From contig NZ_CP026952.1 in the NCBI RefSeq assembly GCF_003065605.1, positions 1,612,001 through 1,676,000 on the forward strand: 64,000 bases of DNA, in the 5' to 3' direction. The notes under the pieces were generated by a model. That model was not told the origin of the DNA. It worked only from the letters and a program-made list of their open reading frames with translations, and did not search any database. A program made the position numbers and the translations under genes. Origin of the DNA: Aeromicrobium chenweiae. GTDB taxonomy: Bacteria > Actinomycetota > Actinomycetes > Propionibacteriales > Nocardioidaceae. Position 1 is the first letter of the stretch. Every line of letters begins with the position of its first letter. This document shows positions 53,395 to 61,432 of the stretch, piece after piece.

Positions 53395-53895
53395 TCAGTG
53401 GGCAGTATTGCTGGGACGGGTTGCGTACTCCAGGGCTTCTGGGACCAAGTCACTCATCCGCTTGTGGATATGGCGGATGTACTCGCGCACGCTCTCGCCA
53501 TCACCCAGACCCTCCTCGATATAGGGACCGTAGCGATCGCCGAAGACGCTCCGTTGTGCCATGTCGAGGCGGAGATACCAGTCGTACCCTCGGGGTCGAG
53601 GGGGTAGTCCGGCCATTGAAAGTTCACTGTCGAGATGGTCGTCAATCTCATCTTGGTCTTGAGCGGAGAAGGGCACTTCCCAATAGTCAATGGTGCCATC
53701 GTCCGCCTCGGCGCTCGAGCGCACGACTGGCTCTCGCTCCACCCGGTCGGGAGTTGCCACGACCCAGTCGGGTCCTGCGGTCCACGCCACGAACAGCGAC
53801 CACGTGACGTCCTCGAGACGCTCGTGGGTCGCGAGGTCGGGGGCAACGTCAACGACGGGGAAGTCTGACCACGACTGCGACATGCGGGCCAGCAT
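53395..53895 (-). CDS. hypothetical protein
   Basis: 166 residues, acidic, soluble, no recognised family. It has a recurring Trp/Tyr content (DYWEVPFSAQDQDEIDDHL, GYDWYLRLDMAQRSVFG) and an Asp/Glu-rich middle. No ribosome site is evident at ATG 53895 or the ATG 12 bases inside. GC and codon choice differ from the core genes. Confidence 0.6.
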   Translation of the reverse strand: MLARMSQSWSDFPVVDVAPDLATHERLEDVTWSLFVAWTAGPDWVVATPDRVEREPVVRSSAEADDGTIDYWEVPFSAQDQDEIDDHLDSELSMAGLPPRPRGYDWYLRLDMAQRSVFGDRYGPYIEEGLGDGESVREYIRHIHKRMSDLVPEALEYATRPSNTAH

Positions 53896-53971
53896 GGCAC
53901 GTACGTCAGCAGATTGGTGTTGATTTGTGGAAGGGTGCGGCCGGCTGTCGCGCACCTACGACGAGCGGCAA

Positions 53972-53989
53972 TCGCGGGGGAGTGACGCC
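53972..53989 (+). repeat. 18-bp intergenic motif, copy 1
   Basis: TCGCGGGGGAGTGACGCC, in the gap between the genes at 53395 and 54024, on the plus strand like all other copies. Consensus of the six copies: NYGCGGGGRRKTGACGCA. Confidence 0.6.
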
Positions 53990-54023
53990 GCTCTCGACGA
54001 CCGACCTGACCGTTTTGACGCGG

Positions 54024-54458
54024 TCAGTCGGACAAGGAGTCGACTACCTTCTTCACGCGTCGTGCGCGGGTCACCTCGGTCTTGGCGTCGTTCACTTGAC
54101 GCACGTGCTCCTTGGATCGGCTCGGCGCGAGCGCGTCGAACTTCGCTCGTACTCCGCCTAGCTGAAGTGCGTCGGCGAGGTCGCTCGGGACCTCGGGAGC
54201 CCTAGACGACGTGTCGTGCTCGACGGTGACGTCGTGCTCTTCACCGCCGGCGACGTTGGCGGTTTCGCGAACGCTCTTGGACACGGGGATGAGGAAGCGT
54301 CCGCCCATGCTGGCGATTGATGATGCGTAGGTGTGACCGTTGATGTTGACAGTCACCGGGACTCGCTTGCCTGCACCGAAGCTAAGCACGATGTCCTCTG
54401 GCACCTCGATGCCGACGTTGTTGCCTAGTTGCAGAAGCGTCGTCCGGAACGTGACCAT
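54024..54458 (-). CDS. YdeI/OmpD-associated family protein with DUF1905-like head
   Basis: 144 residues. The N-terminal beta-barrel-like DUF1905 half contains GNNVGIEVPEDIVLSFGAGKRVPVTVNINGH and GRFLIPVSKSVRE. The C-terminal helical half is VPSDLADALQLGGVRAKFDALAPSRSKEHV, the YdeI bacteriocin-protection signature. Exact function unknown. Ribosome site GGAG; TAGGAT upstream. Confidence 0.85.
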   Translation of the reverse strand: MVTFRTTLLQLGNNVGIEVPEDIVLSFGAGKRVPVTVNINGHTYASSIASMGGRFLIPVSKSVRETANVAGGEEHDVTVEHDTSSRAPEVPSDLADALQLGGVRAKFDALAPSRSKEHVRQVNDAKTEVTRARRVKKVVDSLSD

Positions 54459-54588
54459 CTCGGTCTCCTGGCCTGCGATGAGCGAGGGCGGTTTCCCTGA
54501 TCCTAACTTCCGCGTGGGTCGCTGTTAAGTGATCGCGCCAGCAGGAGACTCGGGGTCTCTCGACACCGGACAATTGTGCCTGGCCCGA

Positions 54589-54606
54589 TGGCGGGGGAGT
54601 GACGCA
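54589..54606 (+). repeat. 18-bp intergenic motif, copy 2
   Basis: TGGCGGGGGAGTGACGCA, between the divergent YdeI-like gene and the leaderless ORF at 54669. Confidence 0.65.
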
Positions 54607-54644
54607 CGTCTGGCGCTAGGGGGCGCTGCGGATTTCGCATCCGC

Positions 54645-54656
54645 CCGACCGGTCGG
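54645..54656. promoter_or_regulatory. TetR-type operator CCGACCGGTCGG
   Basis: Perfect 12-bp palindrome ending at the base before the -10 box TAGGCT (54657-54662). This is the classic placement for TetR autorepression; the TetR gene is second in the transcript. Confidence 0.7.
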
Positions 54657-54668
54657 TAGGCTAAACGT

Positions 54669-54842
54669 ATGGCAACTCTCCTTCGCGTCACAGGTCTCTG
54701 CCGGTCATACGGCGACAAAGACAGTGTGGCCGCCGCGGTACGTACCCGTTCCGCGCAGGCCACCGGTCCCGTAGCCACCCTGATGGGTCTGTCCGGTGAG
54801 GCCTGCGCCGCCGCCTTCGTTCACGTCCGGAGGAACCGATGA
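54669..54842 (+). CDS. leaderless 57-aa ORF overlapping the TetR gene
   Basis: ATG 6 bases after TAGGCT. It encodes MATLLRVTGLCRSYGDKDSV and continues for 57 residues with two Cys. The TGA overlaps the tetR ATG (ATGA), and tetR has only a weak GGAGG-like site within this ORF. The first 16 residues resemble the start of an ABC ATPase, so it may be a degenerate fusion or a true translated leader. Confidence 0.45.
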   Translation: MATLLRVTGLCRSYGDKDSVAAAVRTRSAQATGPVATLMGLSGEACAAAFVHVRRNR

Positions 54843-55390
54843 GATCTGGCTCGGTCGCCGACACCCGGACGGCCCTGATCGACGCATTTGCCGAGGCGCT
54901 GGCGAAGTCCGGATATCCGGGCGTCTCCATGAACGAGGTCGCCGCGAATGCCGGCATCAAGAAACCGTCGCTCTACCACCACTTTCCTGGCGGCAAAGAA
55001 GCCGTGTACGTCGCGGTCGCCGAACGCTTCGCTGCGGACTCGGCAGAACGGATAACCGCCGCGCTCGCCTCCACCAACGACTTCCCGGACCAACTCACCG
55101 CCTTGGCACAGGTCTCGAACAGCACCACCGCGGCGGCAGTCTCCTTCGAGCAGCGCATCTACGACGCCCTCGACCACGTATCCGAAACGAGCGGTGCGAA
55201 GGTGCGCGACTCCTACGTCAACGCCGTCCTCGCACCCGTGTCCAGACTGTTCGAGGCTGCTACCGCACGTCGTGAGATCGACGGCGATCCTGGCTTCTTG
55301 AGCATGACCTTCCTCGAACTGGTCCGCGACACCACAGACATCAACGCAGCAGTGAATCTCTTCCTCGACGGCGCCCGTCCCCGCACCTGA
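54839..55390 (+). CDS. TetR family transcriptional regulator
   Basis: 183 residues. HTH: DTRTALIDAFAEALAKSGYPGVSMNEVAANAGIKKPSLYHHFPGGKEAVY (about 8-57). The C-terminal domain has the TetR_C_33/LmrA-YxaF-like pattern. Expressed behind a leaderless 57-aa ORF; probably autoregulated. No efflux pump is adjacent. Confidence 0.92.
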   Translation: MRSGSVADTRTALIDAFAEALAKSGYPGVSMNEVAANAGIKKPSLYHHFPGGKEAVYVAVAERFAADSAERITAALASTNDFPDQLTALAQVSNSTTAAAVSFEQRIYDALDHVSETSGAKVRDSYVNAVLAPVSRLFEAATARREIDGDPGFLSMTFLELVRDTTDINAAVNLFLDGARPRT

Positions 55391-55510
55391 GACGGTTCAC
55401 GAACCAACTACAGAAGCGTCCGTCTGGAAACAGCAGAGCATCCACGGGGAAAACACGCGGCGCATCTGTGTCGCGTGAATTATGTGTGGAGCCGCGGGTA
55501 CAGCGGTCTC

Positions 55511-55885
55511 GTGACGGACAACAAGCACAACTTCATGTCGACGATCGGTGCCAATTCTCCCGACTCAGGTGACGGACGAGCGACGCTGACTTTGGATGCC
55601 GATGACCGGCATCTCAACGCGGCGGGCACTATTCACGGGGGCGTGCTCGCCACCTTGGTCGACGCGACGATGGGCGAAGCTATCCGAAGTGCCGTCGATG
55701 GCGAAAGCCCTGTTACCAGTCAGCTCACACTCACCTATTTACACCCTGGCGAGCCCGGTCGGCTCATCGTCACAGCCCGGGTGCGTAAGCGCGGGGACAG
55801 TCTCGTTGTCTGCGAGGCCGACGTTGAGCAGGATGGCAAGTCACTGGTGCATGCGCTGGCTACGTTCGCATTGTTGAAGAAATGA
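55511..55885 (+). CDS. PaaI-type hotdog-fold thioesterase
   Basis: 124 residues. The hotdog helix with NAAGTIHGGVLATLVDATMGEAI holds the HGG motif and the catalytic Asp (LVDATMG). The PVTSQLTLTYLHPGEPG strand follows, as in PaaI/YbgC enzymes that hydrolyse aryl- or acyl-CoA. Start uncertain; GTG 55511 gives a normal N-terminus, an upstream GTG adds 12 residues. Confidence 0.87.
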   Translation: MTDNKHNFMSTIGANSPDSGDGRATLTLDADDRHLNAAGTIHGGVLATLVDATMGEAIRSAVDGESPVTSQLTLTYLHPGEPGRLIVTARVRKRGDSLVVCEADVEQDGKSLVHALATFALLKK

Positions 55886-55976
55886 TGGCGTCTTGGCGCT
55901 GATGGTCGAACAGCCCGTCTCGGAGGGCTGAAGTTCGCTTTGCGGTTGCACGAACCCGGAAAATGTATGCGGTTAT

Positions 55977-55994
55977 ATGCGGGGAATTGACGCA
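55977..55994 (+). repeat. 18-bp intergenic motif, copy 3
   Basis: ATGCGGGGAATTGACGCA, 92 bases after the thioesterase stop in a 294-base gap with no other recognisable content. Confidence 0.65.
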
Positions 55995-56179
55995 AGGCCT
56001 TGAGAGCAAGCCCCTTCGCTTCCCGTCATGAGACCGCATTCTCCTTGCTGCCGGGTCCAACTCGGGGACTCGGCCACTGAGCGGTCATGCCGCCTCACAT
56101 CGAGACCAGCCCACCGCGTCGTTCGGGCGCGACCGCCCGCTATTGCCGCAGAAACAATGGAGGCACCTAGAGTTTGGCC

Positions 56180-56917
56180 ATGGTCCCACCGACAAGACGT
56201 CAGATAGTTGTAGTCGCCGTTGACGATGAACGGGTACCGCTAGGGAACTTCTGGACGTTGACGGCCAAGAAGTCCGACTTCTATCTGGAGCCGTCTGGTC
56301 TGGCAAACGCGCTTCACTTGTCAGCTCATGGGCCGAATGAGAAGTTCCCTGGCCACAGGTTTCACCTGAAGGTCGACGGCAAGCGGGCAGCCGCCGCACG
56401 CAACAGAGGGTCTGTTTTCGAGTACGACGTGCCCCGCAAGGGGGTTGCAATCAAAGGCCGCGAGGTGGCCGACCGAGTATTTCTGGTGGCACGTATCCGA
56501 TGGATGCCCAGTCTCAAGGATGCTCGTTTCAAGGCCATCGCTCGGTCCAAGGAGACGGTCCCGGAAATTGGTGCCGGGATGCAGGGCGCGTCGCTCGGTG
56601 CGGAACTTCCGCCGGATAGCGCCTGGGACGTTGATGTATTTGTCTCCTACGAGCGGCAACGTCTAGTCACTGATGGGCCGGTCGTCGGCGACCCCGTGCT
56701 CGGTCCGCTGGAAAACTCAGCCGGGATGCACCTGATGGCTACATCGCACCATCGTTCCCTCGACAAGGCACCGTCGCCTGAAGGTCTTGTACCTGAAGTC
56801 CCCGAGGGTAGTGAGGATGCCACGACGTTGCTGTGCGGCGCACTCGATGAGCCTGGCGAGGTGTACTGGCTTGTGGAAACCATCGTGGCGCGCAGCACGT
56901 TGAACTCCAGGACTTAG
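56180..56917 (+). CDS. hypothetical protein, first gene of an ADP-ribosyltransferase-like unit
   Basis: 245 residues, soluble, no named family. The N-terminal half (FWTLTAKKSDFYLEPSGLAN, LHLSAHGP, HRFHLKVDG) resembles a widespread uncharacterised actinobacterial family with a WxxxxxKxDxYxxPxxxxxxxHxSxH pattern. TAGAGT (56168-56173) is exactly 6 bases before ATG 56180, so the mRNA is leaderless. Only 10 bases separate it from the next gene. Confidence 0.7.
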   Translation: MVPPTRRQIVVVAVDDERVPLGNFWTLTAKKSDFYLEPSGLANALHLSAHGPNEKFPGHRFHLKVDGKRAAAARNRGSVFEYDVPRKGVAIKGREVADRVFLVARIRWMPSLKDARFKAIARSKETVPEIGAGMQGASLGAELPPDSAWDVDVFVSYERQRLVTDGPVVGDPVLGPLENSAGMHLMATSHHRSLDKAPSPEGLVPEVPEGSEDATTLLCGALDEPGEVYWLVETIVARSTLNSRT

Positions 56918-56927
56918 GGGCGTAGCT

Positions 56928-57425
56928 ATGGCCGAGGAGAGTCCCCGAGACGAGGTGACGCACACCGGCGTCCGACAGCTGCGCCTGTGGCATGGGGGAG
57001 CGCCGGGTCGCTCAGTAGGTGACCTGATACTGCCGCCCGACATCACAGGACTCGAATTCACCATGGCTGACGAGAGCATCGCGGGCGGCTTGATCTGCAT
57101 CTCGCAGCGCCGCGACCGGGTCTACGTCACAACCGACCGTGAACTCGCTCGAGTGTACGCAGGTACTTGGAGGAACCCCGACACAGCAGAGCTGGGCCGG
57201 GGCGCCCTCTACCGCGTCGAGGTAAAGGAAGGACTGGAGGAAGACGAGGACCTCTTGTCGCTGCCGGGGCTCTCGTTTCAGGCCCCATCAGCAACCGTCA
57301 TAGCGGTCTACGACGCCGCGGTGAAACCCGACGCCCCAAAGTACGGGCGGGTTCTGAAGCGCACCCTTGACGATCACGCCGCCGCCAAGGCTCGTGACGC
57401 CACTACCGGACTGGATGGACAGTGA
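56928..57425 (+). CDS. divergent Arr-like ADP-ribosyltransferase-fold protein
   Basis: 165 residues. Layout follows Arr. LRLWHGGAPGRSVGDLILPP (His22) corresponds to FFHGTKADLQVGDLLVAG in the arr gene of this window. RVYVTTDRELARVYA (Tyr66) corresponds to IYFTALVDGAGLAAE. GALYRVEVKEGLEEDEDLLSL corresponds to VYVVEPTGRFEDDPNVTD, and a strand SATVIAVYDA closes the fold. So His and Tyr of an H-Y-D/E transferase site are present; the acidic residue would be in the EEDED run. This assignment rests on motif comparison only. Weak ribosome site; coupled to genes on both sides. Confidence 0.6.
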   Translation: MAEESPRDEVTHTGVRQLRLWHGGAPGRSVGDLILPPDITGLEFTMADESIAGGLICISQRRDRVYVTTDRELARVYAGTWRNPDTAELGRGALYRVEVKEGLEEDEDLLSLPGLSFQAPSATVIAVYDAAVKPDAPKYGRVLKRTLDDHAAAKARDATTGLDGQ

Positions 57426-57540
57426 GTCACCGACAGTCCTAGTACAACTATCGCTGCACCGAGACAGCATCGAGAACGTCATTCATGGAGCGCGAGACCC
57501 ATCCGCCGTGGCAACTCTTTACGACGCGAGGAGTTGGTGA
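57415..57540 (+). CDS. 41-aa ORF overlapping the ADP-ribosyltransferase-like gene
   Basis: ATG 57415 lies 11 bases inside the preceding gene's end. The product MDSESPTVLVQLSLHRDSIE continues to 41 residues ending in LYDARSW and is protein-like. The overlap suggests translational coupling and a small partner protein. It is too short for a family call. Confidence 0.4.
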   Translation: MDSESPTVLVQLSLHRDSIENVIHGARDPSAVATLYDARSW

Positions 57541-57665
57541 CGTACTTCGGTTGAAACACAGATTCTGGACGCACTGGACTAGAAGATCAAAGAAAAACTC
57601 ACCGCCCTTGAGAAAGCGCCTAGCCTGACATCGACTGAAGTAGTTCCGCGAGCAGGGAGAATGAC

Positions 57666-58970
57666 ATGAGCGTGCTGATGCACGTGATTGATTGGGTCGT
57701 CAGTACTCCGATCCCAACACCAGCGTCGCCCACATCATCTCCCTCGCAGATGACCGGAGCGGGTGATAGCGGCGTTGTATCAACATCGACAACGTCTCCA
57801 CCTACGTGGGTTCCATACATCACGCTAGTAGCGGCAGTCCTGGCCGCCGGCGTCGCTCTTTTTGGTGCCGTCCTCCAACGCAAGTCCGGCAAAGAAGCCG
57901 CTGACGCGGCCAGGGAGTCGGCTGGCGCTGCGCAGAAGAGTTCCGAGGCGTCCGAGCGGTCAGCGAAGGCTTCCGAGGATTCGGTAGCCCTCAACGCAGA
58001 CACGGCTCGAGCAACTGCTGCGCGTTTGGATTCCGAAGGATTAGCCAAGCGCTACCAAGATGCCGCCGCTCAGATCGGGCACGACAAGGCTGCGGTTCGC
58101 TTGGCAGGGGTGTACGCCCTCGCGCGTCTAGCAGACGACTGGCCGGACCAACGACAGACCTGTGTGGATGTGCTCTGCGCCTACCTACGTATGCGGCCCA
58201 TGATGATGGACCACCACGAGGGCGAGTATCCGGTTGTTGTCCCCGACGACGGCGACGAGCAAGTGCGTCGGACCGTCAGCGATCTGATCAGCAATCGGGT
58301 TCGGGGCGAAGACGCGCTATGGGCAGATTGCGACTTCAACCTCACCTACGCCTGTCTGCTCGACTTCCGTTTGAGAGATGCGAATATCCGTGGACGCTTC
58401 ATCATCACTGGCGCCACGATCACGGGAAGATGCTCTTTCACTCGCGTCATCTTTGGCGGCGGGCTCGATGCACGGGAACTCAGAATCGAAGGAGCTCTCA
58501 AACTGAATGACGTGCTGCCAGGCGACGAGAGAACCGTCTCCTTGACAGAGACCTTCGTCGCTGAAGGCGGCGTGCTTGACTTCGTGCTTACCAAACCGCC
58601 GACAGCGGGCAAACAATGGAGGGTCTGGCCCACCGACATTCGTTGCAGGGGCACGGTCTCTCTCAAGGTCGCAAAGAGCACCTACGAGCAGCCAACGTTC
58701 CGGGTCCCAGGGTTGAAGCTGGAGCCCACCGGTCGCTTCCGCCTGCTGCAGGCACCGGCTGCCGAGGCGGGCAGCACAGAGTTCCCGAGAATCGAGGCGA
58801 ACGGTTGGTCGACGACAGCTTCCTCGAAGGTCGAGATCGCAGGTTCGCTACAATCCAGCGGCATTTTTGATGCGATTGCTTGGACCGGAGCAGAGCTTCC
58901 TCAGTTCAAGTCCGTGTACGTCACCGGACTGGACATCGACGCGATCTTGGCTGAGGACTCCAATTCTTAA
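57666..58970 (+). CDS. membrane-anchored protein with pentapeptide-repeat-like C-terminal region
   Basis: 434 residues. A Thr/Ser/Pro-rich start precedes one transmembrane helix (about 49-66). An Ala/Ser/Glu coiled coil (70-125) and the block DKAAVRLAGVYALARLADDWPDQRQTCVDVLCAYLRM follow, which in Actinobacteria regularly precedes right-handed beta-helical pentapeptide domains. The following FNLTYACLLDFRLRDANIRGRF and later beta-rich stretch fit a degenerate repeat solenoid. Unknown role; similar proteins occur in accessory regions. Ribosome site AGGGAG. Confidence 0.7.
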   Translation: MSVLMHVIDWVVSTPIPTPASPTSSPSQMTGAGDSGVVSTSTTSPPTWVPYITLVAAVLAAGVALFGAVLQRKSGKEAADAARESAGAAQKSSEASERSAKASEDSVALNADTARATAARLDSEGLAKRYQDAAAQIGHDKAAVRLAGVYALARLADDWPDQRQTCVDVLCAYLRMRPMMMDHHEGEYPVVVPDDGDEQVRRTVSDLISNRVRGEDALWADCDFNLTYACLLDFRLRDANIRGRFIITGATITGRCSFTRVIFGGGLDARELRIEGALKLNDVLPGDERTVSLTETFVAEGGVLDFVLTKPPTAGKQWRVWPTDIRCRGTVSLKVAKSTYEQPTFRVPGLKLEPTGRFRLLQAPAAEAGSTEFPRIEANGWSTTASSKVEIAGSLQSSGIFDAIAWTGAELPQFKSVYVTGLDIDAILAEDSNS

Positions 58971-59184
58971 CTGCTGCGGGAGCCCTGTTTGGCTTGAGTG
59001 AATCTCGATCGTTCTGCTTGCTGGGCCATCTTCTCCAGCACACCATCGGCTGGGCTTAGTTGTAGGCGGGGAAATGATTCGGCTGGCCTGACAGATCCGG
59101 CGCAGGGTAAATGCGCCACGATCTTGAATGTGGGGGTTTTGATTGGAACCGAAGGCGGTGCCGCACTCGCCCTAGACTTACCCC

Positions 59185-59874
59185 GTGGCCCAACACGAAC
59201 TTGAAGTCGGTGGCGAGGTCGGCTTCCCGACTGTTGCGAGACTTTCTGCACGCTACAAGGTCAGTTGGGCAGAACGCGCTGGGGAGCACCTTCGAGAGGT
59301 GAGTCGAGAGACCGGGCTGGAAGCCGTGGAGATCGAGGCTCGCTGTCTTGCCGATGACAATCTCACAGCCCTGGTGGTGTCAGGTGCAGAACGTGCCGGA
59401 GCAGTGCCTGATCCGGGCTATCGACACACGTTGGCCTCCTTAGCGGCGGCAGCCTTCTCTGACCAAGCCTCAATCGACGAACTGACACTCATGCACAGCC
59501 AAGTGCTTCAGCTTGAACCGGGCCACCTCCGCGTTCTCGACGCTTTGAACAGCACACTCGGGGAGCCGCGGCCTGCCGATCCAGCCGATCCGGAAGCCAA
59601 GTTGCTAGGGAGAGACGTGCGCGATTTCGGTCCTGTGTACGAATCGACCGGCCTATCCACGCTCAGCGCTGTGATCGGAGCCTTAGTCACGCTAAGTTCC
59701 GTGGGAATGGTCGAGCGTCGGATCGTTTTCGATAGTGGCGATGGAACGTTCAGTATCGAGGACTCCCCTGAGGCGGCCGCTTGGTCCGCGACATCGTGGG
59801 GGATTTGGGCGCTCAAATATGTCCAGAGTCAGACGACGGCCGCAGGGCCACCCACAACGGGAACACCGACCTAG
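59185..59874 (+). CDS. hypothetical protein
   Basis: 229 residues, mostly helical, acidic. It includes LREVSRETGLEAVEIEARCLADDN and a C-terminal TLSAVIGALVTLSSVGMVERRI segment that could be a winged-helix or membrane-apposed region. The middle (ASIDELTLMHSQVLQLEPGHLRVLDAL) resembles proteins that sense or regulate through a DUF-type helical domain. TAGACT exactly 6 bases before the GTG supports the start. Lower GC than core genes. Confidence 0.6.
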   Translation: MAQHELEVGGEVGFPTVARLSARYKVSWAERAGEHLREVSRETGLEAVEIEARCLADDNLTALVVSGAERAGAVPDPGYRHTLASLAAAAFSDQASIDELTLMHSQVLQLEPGHLRVLDALNSTLGEPRPADPADPEAKLLGRDVRDFGPVYESTGLSTLSAVIGALVTLSSVGMVERRIVFDSGDGTFSIEDSPEAAAWSATSWGIWALKYVQSQTTAAGPPTTGTPT

Positions 59875-59963
59875 TTCGATGCGGAGTGTCACCCTCGCGG
59901 GGAAAAGTCGCACCTCGGCTAATCGCTGCAGGCCCGGCCCTGCCGCCAACGCGCTCGGATTGC

Positions 59964-60548
59964 TCACTGTCCGGAGCGGATGTGCATGCGTTCGCCTTGG
60001 GGGCCGAATAGGCCGAGCACCTCGGCAGGGATGTCGCCGCGGTTGGCCACGACGTGGGGCGTGCGGGTGTCGAACTCCACGACCTCACCGGGACCGAGGT
60101 CGATCTCGCGTCGGTCCAGGACGAGGTGCAGTCGACCTGAGAGTACGTATATCCACTCGTAGCCTTCGTGGACCTGAGGTCGGTATGGCTCAGGCGGGTC
60201 GTGCGGGGGGATGACGATCTTGAAGGCCTGCACTCCGCCGGGCCGACGCGTCAGGGGGATGAAGGTCCGCCCGTGGCGGACGATCGGCTTCGCGCGCACC
60301 CGGGGATCGCCTGTCTCGGGCGCATCGACGAGCTCGTCCAGCGGCACCTGGTGTACCCGAGACAGCGCCAGCAGGAGCTCGAGGGTCGGCTTTCGTTGCC
60401 CGGACTCGAGTCGCGACAGCGTGCTCGTCGAGATGGCGGTGTCAGCAGAGAGGTCAGCGAGAGTCGCCCCGCGCGCGATGCGCAGAGCCCGCAGCCGGGG
60501 GCCAACGCCGTCGAGGACGCGACTCGTGTCGTCCGAGGGATTGATCAT
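59964..60548 (-). CDS. XRE-family regulator with C-terminal cupin domain
   Basis: 194 residues. HTH at about 15-70 (LRIARGATLADLSADTAISTSTLSRLESGQRKPTLELLLAL). The cupin follows, with EGYEWIYVLSGRLHLVL and LGPGEVVEFDTRTPHVVANRG; one metal His is visible in each motif. Such regulators sense small molecules through the cupin. ATG 60548 follows AAGGTGG. Divergent from the methyltransferase gene with TTGCC/GGCAA sites between them. Confidence 0.93.
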   Translation of the reverse strand: MINPSDDTSRVLDGVGPRLRALRIARGATLADLSADTAISTSTLSRLESGQRKPTLELLLALSRVHQVPLDELVDAPETGDPRVRAKPIVRHGRTFIPLTRRPGGVQAFKIVIPPHDPPEPYRPQVHEGYEWIYVLSGRLHLVLDRREIDLGPGEVVEFDTRTPHVVANRGDIPAEVLGLFGPQGERMHIRSGQ

Positions 60549-60556
60549 GGGACCAC

Positions 60557-60583
60557 CTTGCCACAACGGCAAGAAAATTTGCC
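60557..60583. promoter_or_regulatory. operator CTTGCC-ACAAC-GGCAAG with a third TTTGCC half-site
   Basis: Perfect 6-bp arms, then a further TTTGCC pairing with the same GGCAA. It lies directly between the divergent XRE-cupin and methyltransferase genes, so the cupin regulator probably controls both. Confidence 0.65.
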
Positions 60584-60613
60584 ATGTGTCCGAAGCGGCA
60601 CCAGTCTGAGGTC

Positions 60614-61276
60614 ATGACCGAGACCCACGACCACGATGGCCACCAGCAGGAGGCCCCGGACTACTTCGAACAGCCCGGCTGGGACAAGCGGTACTCCGGG
60701 TCCGAGAAGATCTGGAGCGGCCAGCCCAACCCGCAGCTCGTCGCGGAGGTGAGCGCACTGACGCCCGGCACTGCGCTGGACCTGGGATGCGGCGAGGGTG
60801 GCGACGTCATCTGGCTGGCGCAACAGGGATGGACCGTCACCGGCGCCGACTTCTCAGCTGAGGGGCTTGCCCGTGCCGCCCGGCACGCAAAGGAGGCTGG
60901 CGTGGCAGATCGGATCGATTGGTGGCAGGTCGACGCTCGCACGTTCGACGCCGGGAGTCGCCGGTTCGATCTGGTGACCACTCACTTCCTGCACCCCGGC
61001 GGCTCGATGGTCGACGTCGTGCGCCGGCTCGCCACAGCCGTCGCGCCCGGTGGACATCTGCTCGTCGTCGGGCACGCCCCGTCGGAGACCTTCGCTCAGC
61101 TCAGCGCCGAACAGCACCGCGCCATGTGGCACGCCGAGGACCTGCTGCCTGCCCTCGTCGACAACTTTGAGCCAGTGGTGGTCGAAGAACGTCCGCGCGT
61201 CGTCGAGCGCGACGGGAAGACCGTCGAGATCGGCGACGCGACACTATTGGTGCGGCGGGTCGGCCCCAACGGCTGA
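60614..61276 (+). CDS. class I SAM-dependent methyltransferase (TehB-like)
   Basis: 220 residues. A His/Asp-rich start (MTETHDHDGHQQ) is followed by WDKRYSGSEKIWSGQPNPQL, motif I ALDLGCGEGGDVIWLAQQGW and VTTHFLHPGGSM. Paralogue of the gene at 2416-3069. Likely a thiol/tellurite-type or small-molecule methyltransferase controlled by the XRE-cupin protein; the substrate is unknown. ATG 60614 is favoured over a frame extension to 60584. Confidence 0.9.
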   Translation: MTETHDHDGHQQEAPDYFEQPGWDKRYSGSEKIWSGQPNPQLVAEVSALTPGTALDLGCGEGGDVIWLAQQGWTVTGADFSAEGLARAARHAKEAGVADRIDWWQVDARTFDAGSRRFDLVTTHFLHPGGSMVDVVRRLATAVAPGGHLLVVGHAPSETFAQLSAEQHRAMWHAEDLLPALVDNFEPVVVEERPRVVERDGKTVEIGDATLLVRRVGPNG

Positions 61277-61372
61277 CGGCGATGCAGCGCTTGCTCACGG
61301 CCATCGTCGCCGATGCAGTGGACCGGATCCATCCAGAGTTCACCCACGCAGAAGCACAACAATCTGACACCA

Positions 61373-61390
61373 TTGCGGTGAAGTGACGCA
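61373..61390 (+). repeat. 18-bp intergenic motif, copy 4
   Basis: TTGCGGTGAAGTGACGCA, between the methyltransferase gene and the leaderless promoter (TAGGCT at 61421) of the next gene. Confidence 0.65.
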
Positions 61391-61432
61391 CGAATCCGCC
61401 GCGGCTTCGCGCGCTTCGTCTAGGCTCCGAGC

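Noticed and set aside
58998..59204. 68-codon frame between the genes at 57666 and 59185
   Set aside because: No ribosome site or -10 box, and it overlaps the well-supported leaderless start at 59185.
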